A stretch of DNA of 64,000 nucleotides from Malania oleifera (taxonomy: Eukaryota; Streptophyta; Magnoliopsida; Santalales; Ximeniaceae): positions 150,467,748 through 150,531,747 of the forward strand of contig NC_080418.1 in assembly GCF_029873635.1 (NCBI RefSeq), in the 5' to 3' direction. Each line of letters starts with the position of its first letter. Position 1 is the stretch's first letter. The notes under the pieces were generated by a model. That model did not search any database, was not told the origin of the DNA, and worked only from the letters and a program-made list of their open reading frames with translations. This document shows positions 23,841 to 35,580 of this stretch, in pieces. A program made the position numbers and the translations under genes.

Positions 23841-24619
23841 CATAAAAATCCATATCATCCACATTCCTAGAAAACAGCATTTCACAACATTTTTACACAT
23901 GCCACACAGTAGATTTTCCACATATTCAACATACGATCATTTTCATAGTATTTTGCAAATATAAAACATATATATTTATAAACATATACATTTTCCATAG
24001 ATCAAATGATAACTATATATATATATATATGAGCAGTTTCCAAAATAGTACTAGCTTAGTTTATTCCCTTACCTGATTCCTAGAAAGCCCCTAATAAAAC
24101 TGCCCCACACTCGCAGGGTTCCTAATTCAACACCCTGAAAATAAAAAATCTCTGAATTAAAGTTCAGTATTTTCATGTGCACAACATTTCTTCTAACTAG
24201 GTCAAGACCAAATATGGCTTAAAAAACCTTACCTCAACTTTGGGATGATTTCCAACTTGCTTTCTCCCACGATCCGCTCCAGCAGATTTGGAGAGAACTT
24301 CGCCAGGAGCGTCGTGGTGACTTCAGATTGTTGATTTGACGACTGGTGGGGCTGAAAACATAGAGAGAAGGGAGAGAGAACCATAGAGAGAGAGAGAGGA
24401 GGGAGAGGCTTCATACAAAATGATATTTCTCCCAGATTTTTCATTCTTATAAAACAGGATTTCGTCGACGAGCCCGACCTTCGTCGATGAGTCCTTCACA
24501 AATTTCGTCGACGAGACCCTGTATTTGTCGACGAAATTCAGGCTGCCTTAGAATCTCTCTCGGCATTTCCCTTTCCTTATTATTTAAATTTCATTTTAAA
24601 TTTGGGTCGTTACACTGTG

Positions 24620-25732
24620 TAATACTAATATATATATATATATATATATTTATTTATTTATCTTGTTGTTTTATCATGATTTCAAAATAATCACAACACT
24701 ATAAATTTGATCTGAAATACTGTAATATCTTATTGAAATATCTATAATATCTGGTTGAAATTTCTAACTGAATAATCTGTAATGTTTGAGTGTTATGGTT
24801 TTAGAAATCATGTCATTCTAAAAAATACTATAAATCATATTTTCTGCTAATATACCATATAACACGATATCTGAAAAGTTGTATAAAACAACATACTAAA
24901 CTGCAATAAACTCATGCCACACAATTGGGTAATTAAAATTTCATGCTCTAATTCTGTAATTCTACTATAACATGATAATAATAATATTCTAGAAATAACT
25001 TATTAATAAGCTTATATATATAAAAAACATAACCTTCGGATATACTTTCTAAAACCCCTAGCATAACATATTTCTCTTTCTTGATTACTGAAAAGCCCCT
25101 ATTGTGTCTGGTCCTACATTCGTAGGGTTCCCCGCTCAATGCCCTAAAAACAACATCTCCCATAATAAAACTTTAGTATTTCTCCATGTTCTACATTTCT
25201 TATAACTATGGAAAAGCCAAATATTGAATAAAAAGTCTCACCTTAAATTTTGTGATAAATTCCAAGGCAGCCCCACCAATGATCCACTCCAACAGACTTG
25301 AAGAAAACTTTCCAGGAATGTCGTGGTGGCCTCGGATTGTCGAACCGGTAAGAATCCGGCTCGAAATCTTAAAAAGAAGGAGGAGGGGACGAATAAGAGA
25401 GAGAGAGGAGGAGGGTTTGTGTGTGAACATTCTATAGAAAAATCGAGTTTAGGCTATTTATACACTGGCCTTCATCGACGAGACACGTCACTTCATCGAC
25501 GAGGTCAAGAAGAAAGTTCGTCGACGAATGCTTACTCCTCGTCGACGAAATTCAGAACTAAAATATAGCCTCTTGGTATCTTCTCATCGACGAGACATGT
25601 GTCTCCGTTGAAGAACCCCTTAAGTGTGCTCGTCGACGAACTCCTTGTGTTTGTCGACGAGACCCTATTTAAATTCATTCTTTCCTCTTCTCCTCCTATT
25701 ATTAAATTACGATAATTATTCGAGTCTCTATA
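24620..25732 (-). repeat. element 1 5' LTR, piece 4 (5' end with promoter)
   Basis: It completes the LTR of element 1. CGTCGACGA palindromes lie at 25470-25665 and the TATA box reads TATAAATAG on the minus strand (plus 25454-25462). The LTR start at 25732 reads TATAGAGACTCG on the minus strand. The base composition and order match the first part of solo LTR B in reverse. Confidence 0.75.
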
Positions 25733-26594
25733 GGCACTTTTCTAAATGTCTTCTATAACATGTGGGGCAATGAGGGGGCATCTGTCTGCCCTATCTTGCT
25801 CGATCTCCTCCTCCTGGTCTCCATGCCCCTCTATTGTCATATCTCCTCCAAGACCCTTTACTGGACCCGGCCTGAAATTTTGAAGGTACCGGCCTCTTCC
25901 CCTAACTCTGCATTGTAGTACCCCTCTACATGCCACTCTTGATCACTATAGCTCTGTCAACCACCTCTTCAAATGTTTGAGACTAGAAGCCGATAACCTT
26001 CTCAAATAGATTCTACCTCAAGCCTTCCTCAAATTTCCTCGCCTTCTTCTCCTTGTCCGGTGCCAAATGTGGGGCAAACTAGGACAGTTCAATAAATAGG
26101 GTTGTGTACCGCTATACCGTCATATGCCCCTATGTCAGGTGCAGGAACTCTACTGCTTTCGCTCTCCTTCTAGTGGCAGGGAAGTATCGATCAAAGAACA
26201 AATCCCTGAATCAGCTCCACGTCACTGATATAGGGTTTAGTCTCTGTTTCTTAATCAACCTCGCTGATCTCCACCAGCGCTTTGCTTTCCCAGTTAATTT
26301 AAAATTTGCAAACAATAATTTTTATTCATCTGTACATTGAAGCACTACCAACACATCCTCAATATCCTGGTCCTAGTTCTCGGTTGCTAGAGGATCCGCT
26401 CCTCCAGAAAATGATGGAGGTCTCATCCGCGTAAACTGCTCAATCGTGCAGCTATGCTCCCCAGAGCTTTGAGCCATCTTAGCCATCACTTGCTGAGTGA
26501 TGCTGCCCAATACTGCATCAAAATCTCTACCTTTTATATTGGAAGGTCCTACTCCATCACCCCTAGTATTTGTGTCACTACCCCCAGGGTCCAT
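25733..26594 (-). pseudogene. element 2 gag, interrupted
   Basis: It starts at ATG 26592-26594 (MDPGGSDTNT). CTIEQFTRMRPPSFSGGADP, WWRSARLIKKQR, TWS-FRDLFFDRYFPA, ARKFEEGLR and the pre-knuckle region HCPTCYRRHLEKC follow. Stops at Gln/Trp positions are frequent. The CCHC knuckle itself is missing because element 1's LTR begins immediately after EKC. Confidence 0.8.
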
Positions 26595-27041
26595 TCTGAA
26601 AAGAAGACAACCAGTCTCTGAATTCTATCACCATTCTCACAATCAATATATACATTAATCTATACTCATATGTCATCCTTCTAGAATCATCTATCTCATC
26701 ATCCTCAAATCCCATTTAAGATTCAATCCTACCACTCAGAAACAAGAACCAGTGATAATGTCCATAACTTTCCTGAAATCATCACCCCACGAAAAAGCGT
26801 AGAAAACTAGTGATAATGTCCATGACTTTCCTGAAATCGTCACCCCACGAAAAAGCGTAGAATCAACCACAGAACTCCTGCTTCTAGGTTGCAAGATAGA
26901 ACCCTAAATTCTCAACCTCATCCTCTAACAATATCATGCTCATTTCTCATTCTATCCACTCCTTATTTCCTAAAAAATTCATTCCTATACTCTGGTATTG
27001 TTTCCACTGCACTCTAAAGTCTACGGAACCTAACTACCTAG
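26595..27041 (-). other. element 2 leader with tandem 58-bp duplication
   Basis: A 58-bp block beginning AGTGATAATGTCCAT is directly repeated at 26751-26808 and 26809-26866 with about two differences (CATAAC/CATGAC, ATCATCA/ATCGTCA). The rest is non-coding. Confidence 0.8.
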
Positions 27042-27056
27042 GCTCTGATACCAAAC
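27042..27056 (-). promoter_or_regulatory. primer-binding site of element 2 (initiator tRNA-Met)
   Basis: The minus strand reads TTTGGTATCAGAGCC next to the LTR end (ATTACA), a full match to the usual TGGTATCAGAGC site. Confidence 0.9.
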
Positions 27057-29554
27057 TGTAATGACTTGCCTATTTTACCATATTTTTTTCCACATAAAAG
27101 CATAACATCATTTTTAATTACCATGTTTCCCTGTTATATTGATATAAACATGGACCACCCAGACCCATGGGTATCGGGGACATACCTTCCAAACAACTTT
27201 GACACTTAAGAAGTAGGAAACGTAATTTACATACAGTCATCCAATAAATCACAATACTAGAATTCCATTAATTCCGCTAATTATATATATACAATTATCT
27301 ACCAAAAGACTGAAAGTATTCTAGGGCCAATTTCCAAAATAAATCTGACCCTAGCACAACAACTCACCCTTTTTGACAAGGTAGCACAGTCCAACTGTAC
27401 TGTCACGGAGCTTTATTTACTCCTCCACCCGGATTTCCTAAAATGTTTTATTACTGAGGTGAGACACCTCTCAGTAAGGGAAATAAACTAGTATCAGTGT
27501 GTGATAACATAAGTATTTTCGTGTTATACATATAAATAATTCATAAAACATAACTGGAAAAGTATACTCAGATTTCCTAAAATGTTTTATTGATGGGGTG
27601 AGACACCTCTCAGTAAGGGAAATAAACTAGTATTAGTGTATGGCAACATAAGTATTTTCGTGTTGTACATATAAATAATTCATAAAACATAACTGGAAAA
27701 GTCTGACTGTACTAAACTGAGTAAAACATGATTTGTCAATTCATAATATAACATACTGCATACTGTACATGTAAAACATCTTATATAATTGTACTATACT
27801 AAAATAACACCCAGGATGGATAGCTAACTGATGTCATGTCTTACCCTCATATGACTAGGTTGTGCGGCTTGAAGGCGAGACCTAGTAATGGCTGGCCGAC
27901 CATGCTAGATTAAACATAAGTTTATAAGTACGATGGGCCTACCCCACTTGCTCCCTGACTGCCAGGGGAACATCGCCACTTTACACTGAAGCCACATCGG
28001 CTGCCATCTCCCACACTACTGGTCGTGTGGTAGCACTATCTTAATTCTGAACATATAGCTACGATACCGTGCTCCTAAAAACTGAACTATACCATACCAT
28101 CTGGATTCTAATAACATATAATATGTTTCATATACTAAACATAACTGTTTCATGTTTCATAATAATATCTGACATGATAATATTTCATGAATTCTGTAAT
28201 ATCATGCATGAATATGGCATCTGGGCCAACATGAATCACGACATCTATGCCGGTGTAACATAGCATGTAATCTCAGCATCTGCGCCGACATATCGTAATA
28301 TATTGAACATGAATTTCTTGCATTATTTTACATACTATTCATAAATTCATGGTTCCTGCACTGTTTAATAATTTTCCTGGAAATTGAAAATACATGATAA
28401 TTATGGGAAAACATGATATTCCATTAACATTTTTTCATGATAAATAATACTCATGCCACACAGAAATGGGTAATATCCAAAACATAAAACTTGTTCGAAA
28501 ATAATATTTTCTGGTAACCCATTAAAATCATATCTCTATTCAACTGTGGTATTTTCCAAACATAATTATACAATATACCTATTTGTCTAAAATTAAATGT
28601 TATAAAATAATGATTAATTTTATGGAAAAAAAATTGAATAGTTTATCCCTTTACCTGGCTTACCAAGATGCCCACACAATTCAATCCTGAGCCCGTGCAT
28701 TTCCAGCACAAAACCTACAATTTCCATTTCCCCAGAACATTCAACAAAATTCCAATATAATTCCATAAAATATTTCCTAGATTCCCAATAACTTAAATAA
28801 ATTGTTAAACTCTAAAATAATCAAATTACCTTATTTTTCTTGAACTATGCCCGCAGGGTCTCGAAATTACACCCGCGACGCTTATTCGAGCCTTGAATTC
28901 AGTGATCTTAATTCAACCTCAGAATGCCGAATATTTAACATTTCCAAATCTACAATAATTAAATAATAATTAACCTGTTAATAACCCTCTTAGCCTAATT
29001 TTGGGGTTCTGCCTACGACGACCCCATGAGAAATTTGTTCCTCCAGACTTGTAGAGAATCATCCCTAGATTCTCATAATGGTGTCTAATCGTCAATTGGG
29101 CTTAAGATTTACAAGAAATTGAGGTAAAAGTTAGAATTGAGCTTACCCCATAAGATATGCCTACGCTGCTCCTATGACAAATCCATTCCGATAGAAATGT
29201 TGGTAGCGGAGAATGCAGTCTAGCAGTATTTTCTGATTTTCGATCGGACGAATATCAATCGAAAAATTGAAAAGAGTGGGAGAGAGAACGAAGGAGAGAC
29301 AGAGAGATCGCTAGGGGGGGTTCTGCCCCCTTCTTTGTAATTCCTTTCCTTCCTGATTCTTCAAGGAGGAATGTGATTATATATATATAAAATATTATAT
29401 TAATAGATTATATTATTTAATTAATAATAATAAATAAATAAATAAATAAATTTTATTCATTTATTTTTTTAAAATTAATTAATTAATTTATTTATTTATG
29501 TTTTTTTTTTAAATCTCTACATCTTCCTGTAATAATTATTTTTGGGGCATTACA
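27057..29554 (-). repeat. 5' LTR of element 2
   Basis: Plus-strand ends TGTAATGACTTG and GGGGCATTACA. Length 2498 bp. An internal duplication of about 139 bp (27432-27570 and 27571-27704) includes the TGAGACACCTCTCA block twice (27460-27473, 27599-27612). An AT-rich tract at 29370-29510 resembles that of LTR A. Unlike most other LTRs here it lacks the CGTCGACGA palindromes, as does LTR A. The right flank TAACT (29555-29559) is the predicted TSD. Confidence 0.8.
27432..27704. repeat. 139-bp tandem duplication inside element 2 LTR
   Basis: Both copies start GATTTCCTAAAATGTTTTAT and end AACTGGAAAAGT. They differ at a handful of positions, mostly transitions, so the duplication postdates much of the LTR's divergence from its relatives. 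Confidence 0.9.
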
Positions 29555-29985
29555 TAACTCATCTGTTTGAGAACATACATACTGCTACTAGAACAGGAGT
29601 GTGAATATCTCCAGGTTATTATTTTACTAAATATAGATATATAGCTAACTACGTGAAAAATGGAGATAATCAACCCTACTGTCTTTGGTTGGTTTTAAAA
29701 CAAGTGTATGGTTTGAAATAACAACTTTTCAACTAGTGAAAATGTTCAGAAAGACCAATACTATATTTTAAAAATATCATACTTAAATTTAAATGGTTAG
29801 TTTCAAAAATAAAGTAGGTTAACCGAACCTTTGGCCTAGAAACCTTAGAAAAGTCGTAACTGTTTATCTAAAAACCATTTTAACATTTTATTCCGTTAGA
29901 ACTCATAAACATAATTGATATAATATAATCCCCTTACCTATTTCTTGAAAAACATGACATCCGAGACGCTCGAAAATCGAACCCT

Positions 29986-30019
<34 letters not shown>

Positions 30020-30441
30020 CTGAAATCAAGAATCCACTCCGCTAGATTTGTAGACATTCGCTTTCTGATCCTCGTGGAAACCTTCAATCGTTGAAGCGGG
30101 CAACGAACGACGAAGGACGAAAATAGAGAGAGTGTGGGCGCAGGTTTTAGAAAGAGAGGGAGAGATATTTTGATTTCTTAACCTTGAAGCAATTGAAAAT
30201 CTTTTATAGACCCCTTGACTTGGTCAAATTCATCAACGAAATGAGACCTTGTCGACAAACCCTAAGCTGGATATTTTTCAAACGTTATGAATCTCGTCGT
30301 CGGCGAAACTCTAAATTTTGGTGACGAACCTCAAAAGGGCCTTCGTCGACGAGAATATGGAGTTCGTCGACGAAGTCTGCTGAAAAATCCCCCTTTTCTT
30401 TCTTATTTAATTTTCTTACTTTCCTGGTTCGGGTCTCTACA
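29555..30441 (-). mobile_element. LTR E (Ty3/gypsy), remnant interrupted by element 2
   Basis: The minus strand begins TGTAGAGACCCGAACC at 30441. CGTCGACGA-type palindromes (30232-30382), a TATA box (TATAAAAG minus, plus 30201-30208) and a 31-base T run (29989-30019) follow. The LTR is cut at 29555 by element 2. The flank CTTAC (30442-30446) is its predicted TSD in LTR F. Confidence 0.7.
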
Positions 30442-30850
30442 CTTACTGAGTATGGTAAGTGTCTTGATATGCTTCAGTTGTAACCATAGGTTGCATAAGG
30501 TATCAGGGTAGAGTGGTGCTACTTGTATGGGCGGGTAATCACCCAATCTTTGGGAAACTCTCATTAATAAAATACGCTACATGTGTGTGAGTAGGGACAG
30601 ATAATGATTTCATAATTGTGGATCAATTTGTAAATGATGATTATATTTTGTACACAAACCTCATGATAGCCACACGTTGGTATTAATTTATTCTATCTTA
30701 ATAAAATGTGTCTCACCCATTATACAATTCATCTTTTTCAAGATCTCCGCGTGATCGAACTTAGCGAGCTCGGGGTTGGGTTTGTTGGCATAGTATTTTT
30801 GTGAGAGGGTACAAATTTTGGTTGTATTTTTGGTTTATGTTTTTAGTTTT

Positions 30851-30893
<43 letters not shown>

Positions 30894-31062
30894 TATTGGA
30901 TATTAGGAAATACTGTTTTGGGATGTTTATATAATACTCTGGTATATTATTAAGGATGTTTATTTATTTTTTTCTGCCGTGTGATTGAGATTATGGTATC
31001 AGACATAGGTGATTGAATCACATCACACCCCAGGCCCCACTTAGCGGGTTCGGGGCGTGACA
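30442..31062 (+). mobile_element. LTR F (Ty3/gypsy), 3' remnant
   Basis: It ends GGGTTCGGGGCGTGACA, the same end as the 5' LTR of element 3, and contains AATGTGTCTCACCCAT (about 30704-30722) and (AT)n at 30856-30891. Its 5' part is cut off by LTR E. It is the outermost, probably oldest, member of the nest in this window. GGTATCAGACATAGG near 30993 looks like a primer-binding site but lies before the LTR end. Confidence 0.65.
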
Positions 31063-31714
31063 CATAGACTCATTAAAATGATGTGAGACTAAGTATGTGA
31101 TTGATAAATTCTGAATTTTATGTAAAGTAATTATTTCTTATCCCCAAGTTTTGGAGGGATCAAATTCAAACAGTGGGTTTGGGTAAAATTGCGTCAGCCT
31201 TTTCCAAATTTTCCAAGTCTCGAACCATACCCACAAACACTATGTATAAGTATTTATAGAATGAGCATTCAGATTAACCCGAGAGGTGCATCAGGGGGGG
31301 AAGGTCACAAACCCATGGATTTGAAGCCAGCAGAGAGGACCCGTGGGGGGTCGTCGATGAGCAAGGCTTCCCATGTAACAAAAAAAAAAAGTACTTATAG
31401 AACGAGGTTATCATCTTCGTGTTGTCATGGGTTTAGATAGCTTAAGTCAATAATGGACCTACATTTATTTTTAGTGGGCTCCATTTAGCCCGACCTTGTC
31501 TTAATTAAAATTTAAGAAAACATTTCATTTTTTTATGGGTAGCCCAACCCAACATTGCCCCTGTTCTGGCCCACACGTTTCCCATGTGTGTGATGAAACT
31601 AGAGTGCCATATTTATGAAATTTGCAGTCCCTTCACAAATTTCCTTCAACTCGAAATACAAATTCTAGAATGAGAAAGAAAAAAAATTCAAATTGATTTG
31701 TACCATAACTTATT

Positions 31715-31772
<58 letters not shown>

Positions 31773-33166
31773 AGTGCCATGCATCTTCTAATAGTTGTAT
31801 ATATGTAGACAAATTTTAAAAATTATTTTGAGTTCGATGGTTAATTATAGATAATTTTTTTTAAAGTTACGATTTTTTCTTTTAAAAATAATAATATTTT
31901 TATTTGCCCATTAATTGATAATATTATTTTAAATTTAATTTAATAGGAGAAAACTGTCAAATAATATGGATGATTGAAAATTATTACCTATTCTTATACT
32001 GAAAGTTTAAATAGGATGATGCAAAATTAAATAATTTATATAACTTTTTAACGACTCAAGATACAGGAAAAATAGATATTAGTCGTCCAATTGAAAGTTT
32101 CCTTTACAATGTACATATAAATTGAATTTGGAGTTCTTAATATGATTATAAATGATCATCAACGAGGGCAACTGAATTAAATCTTCTTTCCCGATGATTT
32201 TTAAAACTATTAATAATATTTTAAAATTACTTTTGAATTATTTGATTGGATTCCATGCTTCATTAAATCTGATCCAAATTTAATCATTAGATAAGTCATG
32301 TAATGAAATCATGATGTTGCGCATAATTCAACGGAATGAATCATCCTTAATTTGTATATATTGCGCATGCCGTGCAAACCTAAAGTATCTAATTATCTCA
32401 AAAATCTTGCACGCAATTCTAATTAAGATTTAAACATAAAACTTTTCAACAATAAGGTTTTATGATTAAGTCCCTCTAATGACATTATAATGGTATGAGG
32501 TTCTAATTAAGATTAAAATTTTATGATTAAGTCCCTTTAAGGTTCTATACGACATCTCTTTCTCACTTTATGTGTATAGGTGTATGATTACATTTCAATA
32601 TTTAGACGATAAGTCTATGCCATATATTTATCGAAATCGAAGTCCTAGCTCATACTTTCTCTATAAGATTATATCAAGGTCGGGGGTTTAGGAATGCTTG
32701 AAATAGTTTATAGGAATTAGAAATAATTAAGCATATAATTACTAATTAAATTATTTTTTATTGAGCCTACCGATAAATCAAAAAAATTAAATGTAAGGTT
32801 AAGGAAAAAATATATATCCTTTACGTGCAAAGGAAAAATCCATATAAATGTTGGGCTAAATAAATTTGAGCCACACTAGGTGAGAGCATAGTTTTGCAAA
32901 AAAATAAATTAAGAAATGACAACACTTGGAATAAAGTTGATAACACATTTTGCAATATAATGAACTAATCTTTCATTTTTATCAAAATCCTTTCAAACAT
33001 ACAAAACTTACCAATATATATATATACACACGCACAAATATATATAGGGCAAAAGCCATTTACCTCCCTCGATATTTGGTAAAAAGACATAAATCTCCCT
33101 TAAGATTTTAAAAATCTCAGCGACATTCCTTGAGTTTTGTTAAAAATCACACAAACTTTCCCTAAT
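31063..33166. other. intergenic, AT-rich, no gene seen
   Basis: No open frame with recognisable similarity. It includes an (ATT)n microsatellite at 31722-31769 and a poly-A run at 31378-31390. A direct phrase GATTAAGTCCCTCTAA/GATTAAGTCCCTTTAA is repeated at about 32464 and 32525. Confidence 0.7.
31722..31769. repeat. (ATT)n microsatellite
   Basis: About 15 uninterrupted trinucleotide units. Confidence 0.95.
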
Positions 33167-33174
33167 ATTTCAAA

Positions 33175-33444
33175 TAGGGGTGAGCATAATTCGGTCCAAA
33201 CTAAATTAATCGAGTAAATTGGGTTGGTTTGGTTCGATTAAAAATTTATTTGATTCGATTCGGTTTTTATTTTCGTTGAATTTCGATTTTCGGTTCAATT
33301 TTTGGGTTCGGTTAATTCGGTTAGCTGAATAGTATAAATTAATAATAATTATATATATATTAAAATATTTTATATATTGTATATATACTAAAAATTTATT
33401 TATTTATTATATATTATATATATTAAAATTTTATGCATACTATT

Positions 33445-33481
<37 letters not shown>

Positions 33482-33679
33482 CTATATTTTGAATATATGA
33501 AAATATTAAATCGGTTAAAATCAATTAATCAATTTAACCAAAATACGGTTTGATTATTTTTGAGTTCAGTTAAATTTGAAATTTCAGTCGGTTCATTTAA
33601 TGATTTTTTTAATCGAAATTTTTTTTATTAATTCGGTTAATTAACTAAATTCACCGAACCGATCGAATGCTCTCCCTTA
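33175..33679. mobile_element. hAT-type MITE, copy 1
   Basis: The left end is TAGGGGTGAGCATAATTCGG. The right end in reverse complement is TAAGGGAGAGCATTCGATCGG, giving imperfect terminal inverted repeats. Flanks ATTTCAAA (33167-33174) and ACTTCAAA (33680-33687) match at 7 of 8 positions, the TSD length of hAT elements. Length 505 bp, AT-rich interior, no coding capacity. Copy 2 at 53811-54314 is 504 bp. Confidence 0.75.
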
Positions 33680-34050
33680 ACTTCAAAAATGTCATAGATC
33701 GTTTATGATATTTGCCAAAAAGATATAGATATCTTTTAAAAAAAAAATATCTTTTTATAAAATATAAAAACAAGTTTTTATCTTTTTTATAAATCTCATG
33801 GATAACCTTAAGATTTTTAAAGCCTTAAGGACTGAAATTTTTAAGATCTATGTCAAATTTAAGGGAAGGCTAGTATATATTTTATATATATATATATGAA
33901 GGGTAAACTTATGATGATTGGTGATCCACCTTACATCATCATTTCCTAATGTTGACTTTTTGTAAAAGTGTTCGGAGCAAATTACGCAGCCAATTGAAAT
34001 CACCGAAGTGTTGACTTCAAGACGAGGCAAAGCCCTAGCTAGCCAGCTTA

Positions 34051-34106
34051 GCTAGAATGCTAGATGCATAGACGGCTAGCTAGAATGCTAGATGCATAGA
34101 CGGCTA
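34051..34106. repeat. 28-bp tandem duplication
   Basis: Two adjacent copies of a 28-bp unit beginning GCTAGAATGCTAGATGCATA (34051-34078, 34079-34106), flanked by further GCTAGC palindromes. Confidence 0.9.
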
Positions 34107-35011
34107 GCCAGCTTGCAAATCCACATGCAGGTACGTGCATGCCTACTTATATATATATAATAATAATTAGTACACGTCATGGGTAAATCCATGCATGTAA
34201 GAATTCATTGAGGAAATTTGGATCCAACTAATCAATTGCTTTAATTATGGATTTGATTTTTCTATTTATTTATTCTTTATTTTCGGTGAATATTCTTCAT
34301 TTTATTCATCCTCACACATTTTTTAAAGCAAATGTACGTAGGAACACGAATATGGGTTATGGTCACTCATGAATTGATAGAAACACTATATATTTATGTA
34401 TATAAATATATAGAAATGTATCGAGCCCAGAAGTCTACATTGTTAGTTCCTATTTTCATAGATTTTTAATTTTTTAATTTATAAAATTAATTTCTGATTG
34501 ACTAATTTTTTTTCTCTTGTAAAGTTATTGGTGTACTTTTTATTTTTATTTTTATTTTCCTTGAGAAACAAACATGAAAATGCAAATTTCTTGATATTTT
34601 CCTTTCCTTTCCTTAGTGTTTCCCAAGTTCCAAACAGAGGATTAATGAGTTTGAAAATCGATTGGAGTATCATATTGTGAAAAAATGTTTAGAAGTGAAG
34701 GATGGGAAACCAGTGTTTTTAACAAGCAAAAGTTGATTGATAATTACTCAAGTTTGAATTCTTTTATTGGATTAAATGACACTTACTGCTTAATCTAGGA
34801 CTTAGATCGTCGATATGCATTGTATTTTCAGACTTAAAAGAAATTTGGTTGAGATAAGAAAAGATATAATTTATTGATTAGTTTATTTTCGCGTGAAATT
34901 ATGACTTTTACTATTGCTGCCTCAATCACTTTATTCTTTGAATTAATTTCATGCCCCATCAATAATCATTAATCTCTAATAAATTGATTAATTTACATAT
35001 GACTATAATTA

Positions 35012-35015
<4 letters not shown>

Positions 35016-35052
<37 letters not shown>
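35016..35052. repeat. (CT)n microsatellite
   Basis: About 18 CT units. A shorter CT run follows at 35210-35225. Confidence 0.95.
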
Positions 35053-35053
<1 letters not shown>

Positions 35054-35580
35054 GTCTCTGTTTCTCTCTCTGGAGAGTAGTAGGTAGATACATACTAGAT
35101 AGATGATGATTTTGCATAATATATCTTCATCATATCTTTATCATAATGCCTACTTTCAATTTTTGCAATGAGTTTGATTTTGAAATTAAATAACTTTTCA
35201 ATCAACTCTTTCTCTCTCTCTCTCTAGTAAGCTAATTAAGACTGATGATGATTTTCATAGTATATCCTCAGCATGAGTTTGAGTTCGAATTTTAAGATTT
35301 CTCATGATACAAGTGAAGAAGCGTAGAAAGGTGAGATGATTATTTTGATGAATTACTTGAATGTGTAGGAGAATCGAGAAACCCATTATTCTATAAAAAT
35401 ATGATAAAAATATATTGGTTACTCTAAGAATTATAGGGTTGCTTATGAAGGGGCGGTGATGGGAGATATTTCTTTTTAATTATTTTTTAAATAATAGAAT
35501 AGTAATTTCAAGAGGTTTTTAAAATATCATGTATTGCTCATACACATTTGATTATTCGTGTATAGAATTAATTGATGAAG

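Larger units (their letters stand above)
22533..24614 (-). mobile_element. solo LTR D (Ty3/gypsy), inserted in element 1's LTR
   Basis: It begins TGTCATGACCTG and ends GGGTCGTTACA, with a perfect TSD CTGTG (22528-22532 and 24615-24619). Length 2082 bp. Minus orientation, with CGTCGACGA palindromes at 24460-24535 and a TATA-like TTTTATAAG (minus) at about 24447-24455. It carries a TGAGACACCTCTCA block (22928-22941), (AT)n runs at 23047-23095 and 23774-23811, and a minisatellite at 23585-23840. No coding sequence. Confidence 0.9.
1..25732 (-). mobile_element. Ty3/gypsy retrotransposon, element 1 (nested, interrupted)
   Basis: On the minus strand the order is 5' LTR (25732 down to 5892 in four pieces), primer-binding site, leader, gag, protease, reverse transcriptase and RNase H, running off the left edge. 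This order (RT before integrase) and the protein motifs place it in Ty3/gypsy. The LTR pieces 5892-6340, 18087-18282, 22321-22527 and 24620-25732 match, in reverse complement, successive parts of the solo LTR at 18283-22320, which is why I assign them to one LTR split by later insertions. The LTR start at 25732 (TATAGAGACTCG, degraded from TGTAGAGACCCG) abuts the gag of element 2, so element 1 inserted there. Integrase and the 3' LTR should lie left of the window. All coding parts carry stops. Confidence 0.8.
25733..29554 (-). mobile_element. Ty3/gypsy retrotransposon, element 2 (5' part: LTR, PBS, gag)
   Basis: On the minus strand: 5' LTR (29554-27057), tRNA-Met primer-binding site, leader with a tandem duplication, then gag broken at 25733 by the insertion of element 1. 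Protease and pol are not in this interval. By the nesting they should lie left of the window, beyond element 1's 3' LTR. The flank GGCAC at 25733-25737 is the predicted TSD of element 1. Confidence 0.75.
33688..35575. other. intergenic, AT-rich, with small repeats
   Basis: No gene seen. A 28-bp unit with GCTAGAATGCTAGATGCATA is tandemly doubled at 34051-34106. A (CT)n run occupies 35016-35052. Flanking segments of the MITE (33050-33166 and 33688-33880) share phrases such as CTTAAGATTTTTAAA in a roughly mirrored layout, so the MITE may sit inside an older inverted-repeat element. Confidence 0.6.

Noticed and set aside
30990-31010. Possible primer-binding site TGGTATCAGACATAGG
   Set aside because: It lies about 60 bp before the LTR end GGGGCGTGACA, not after it, so it is probably a chance match inside LTR F.
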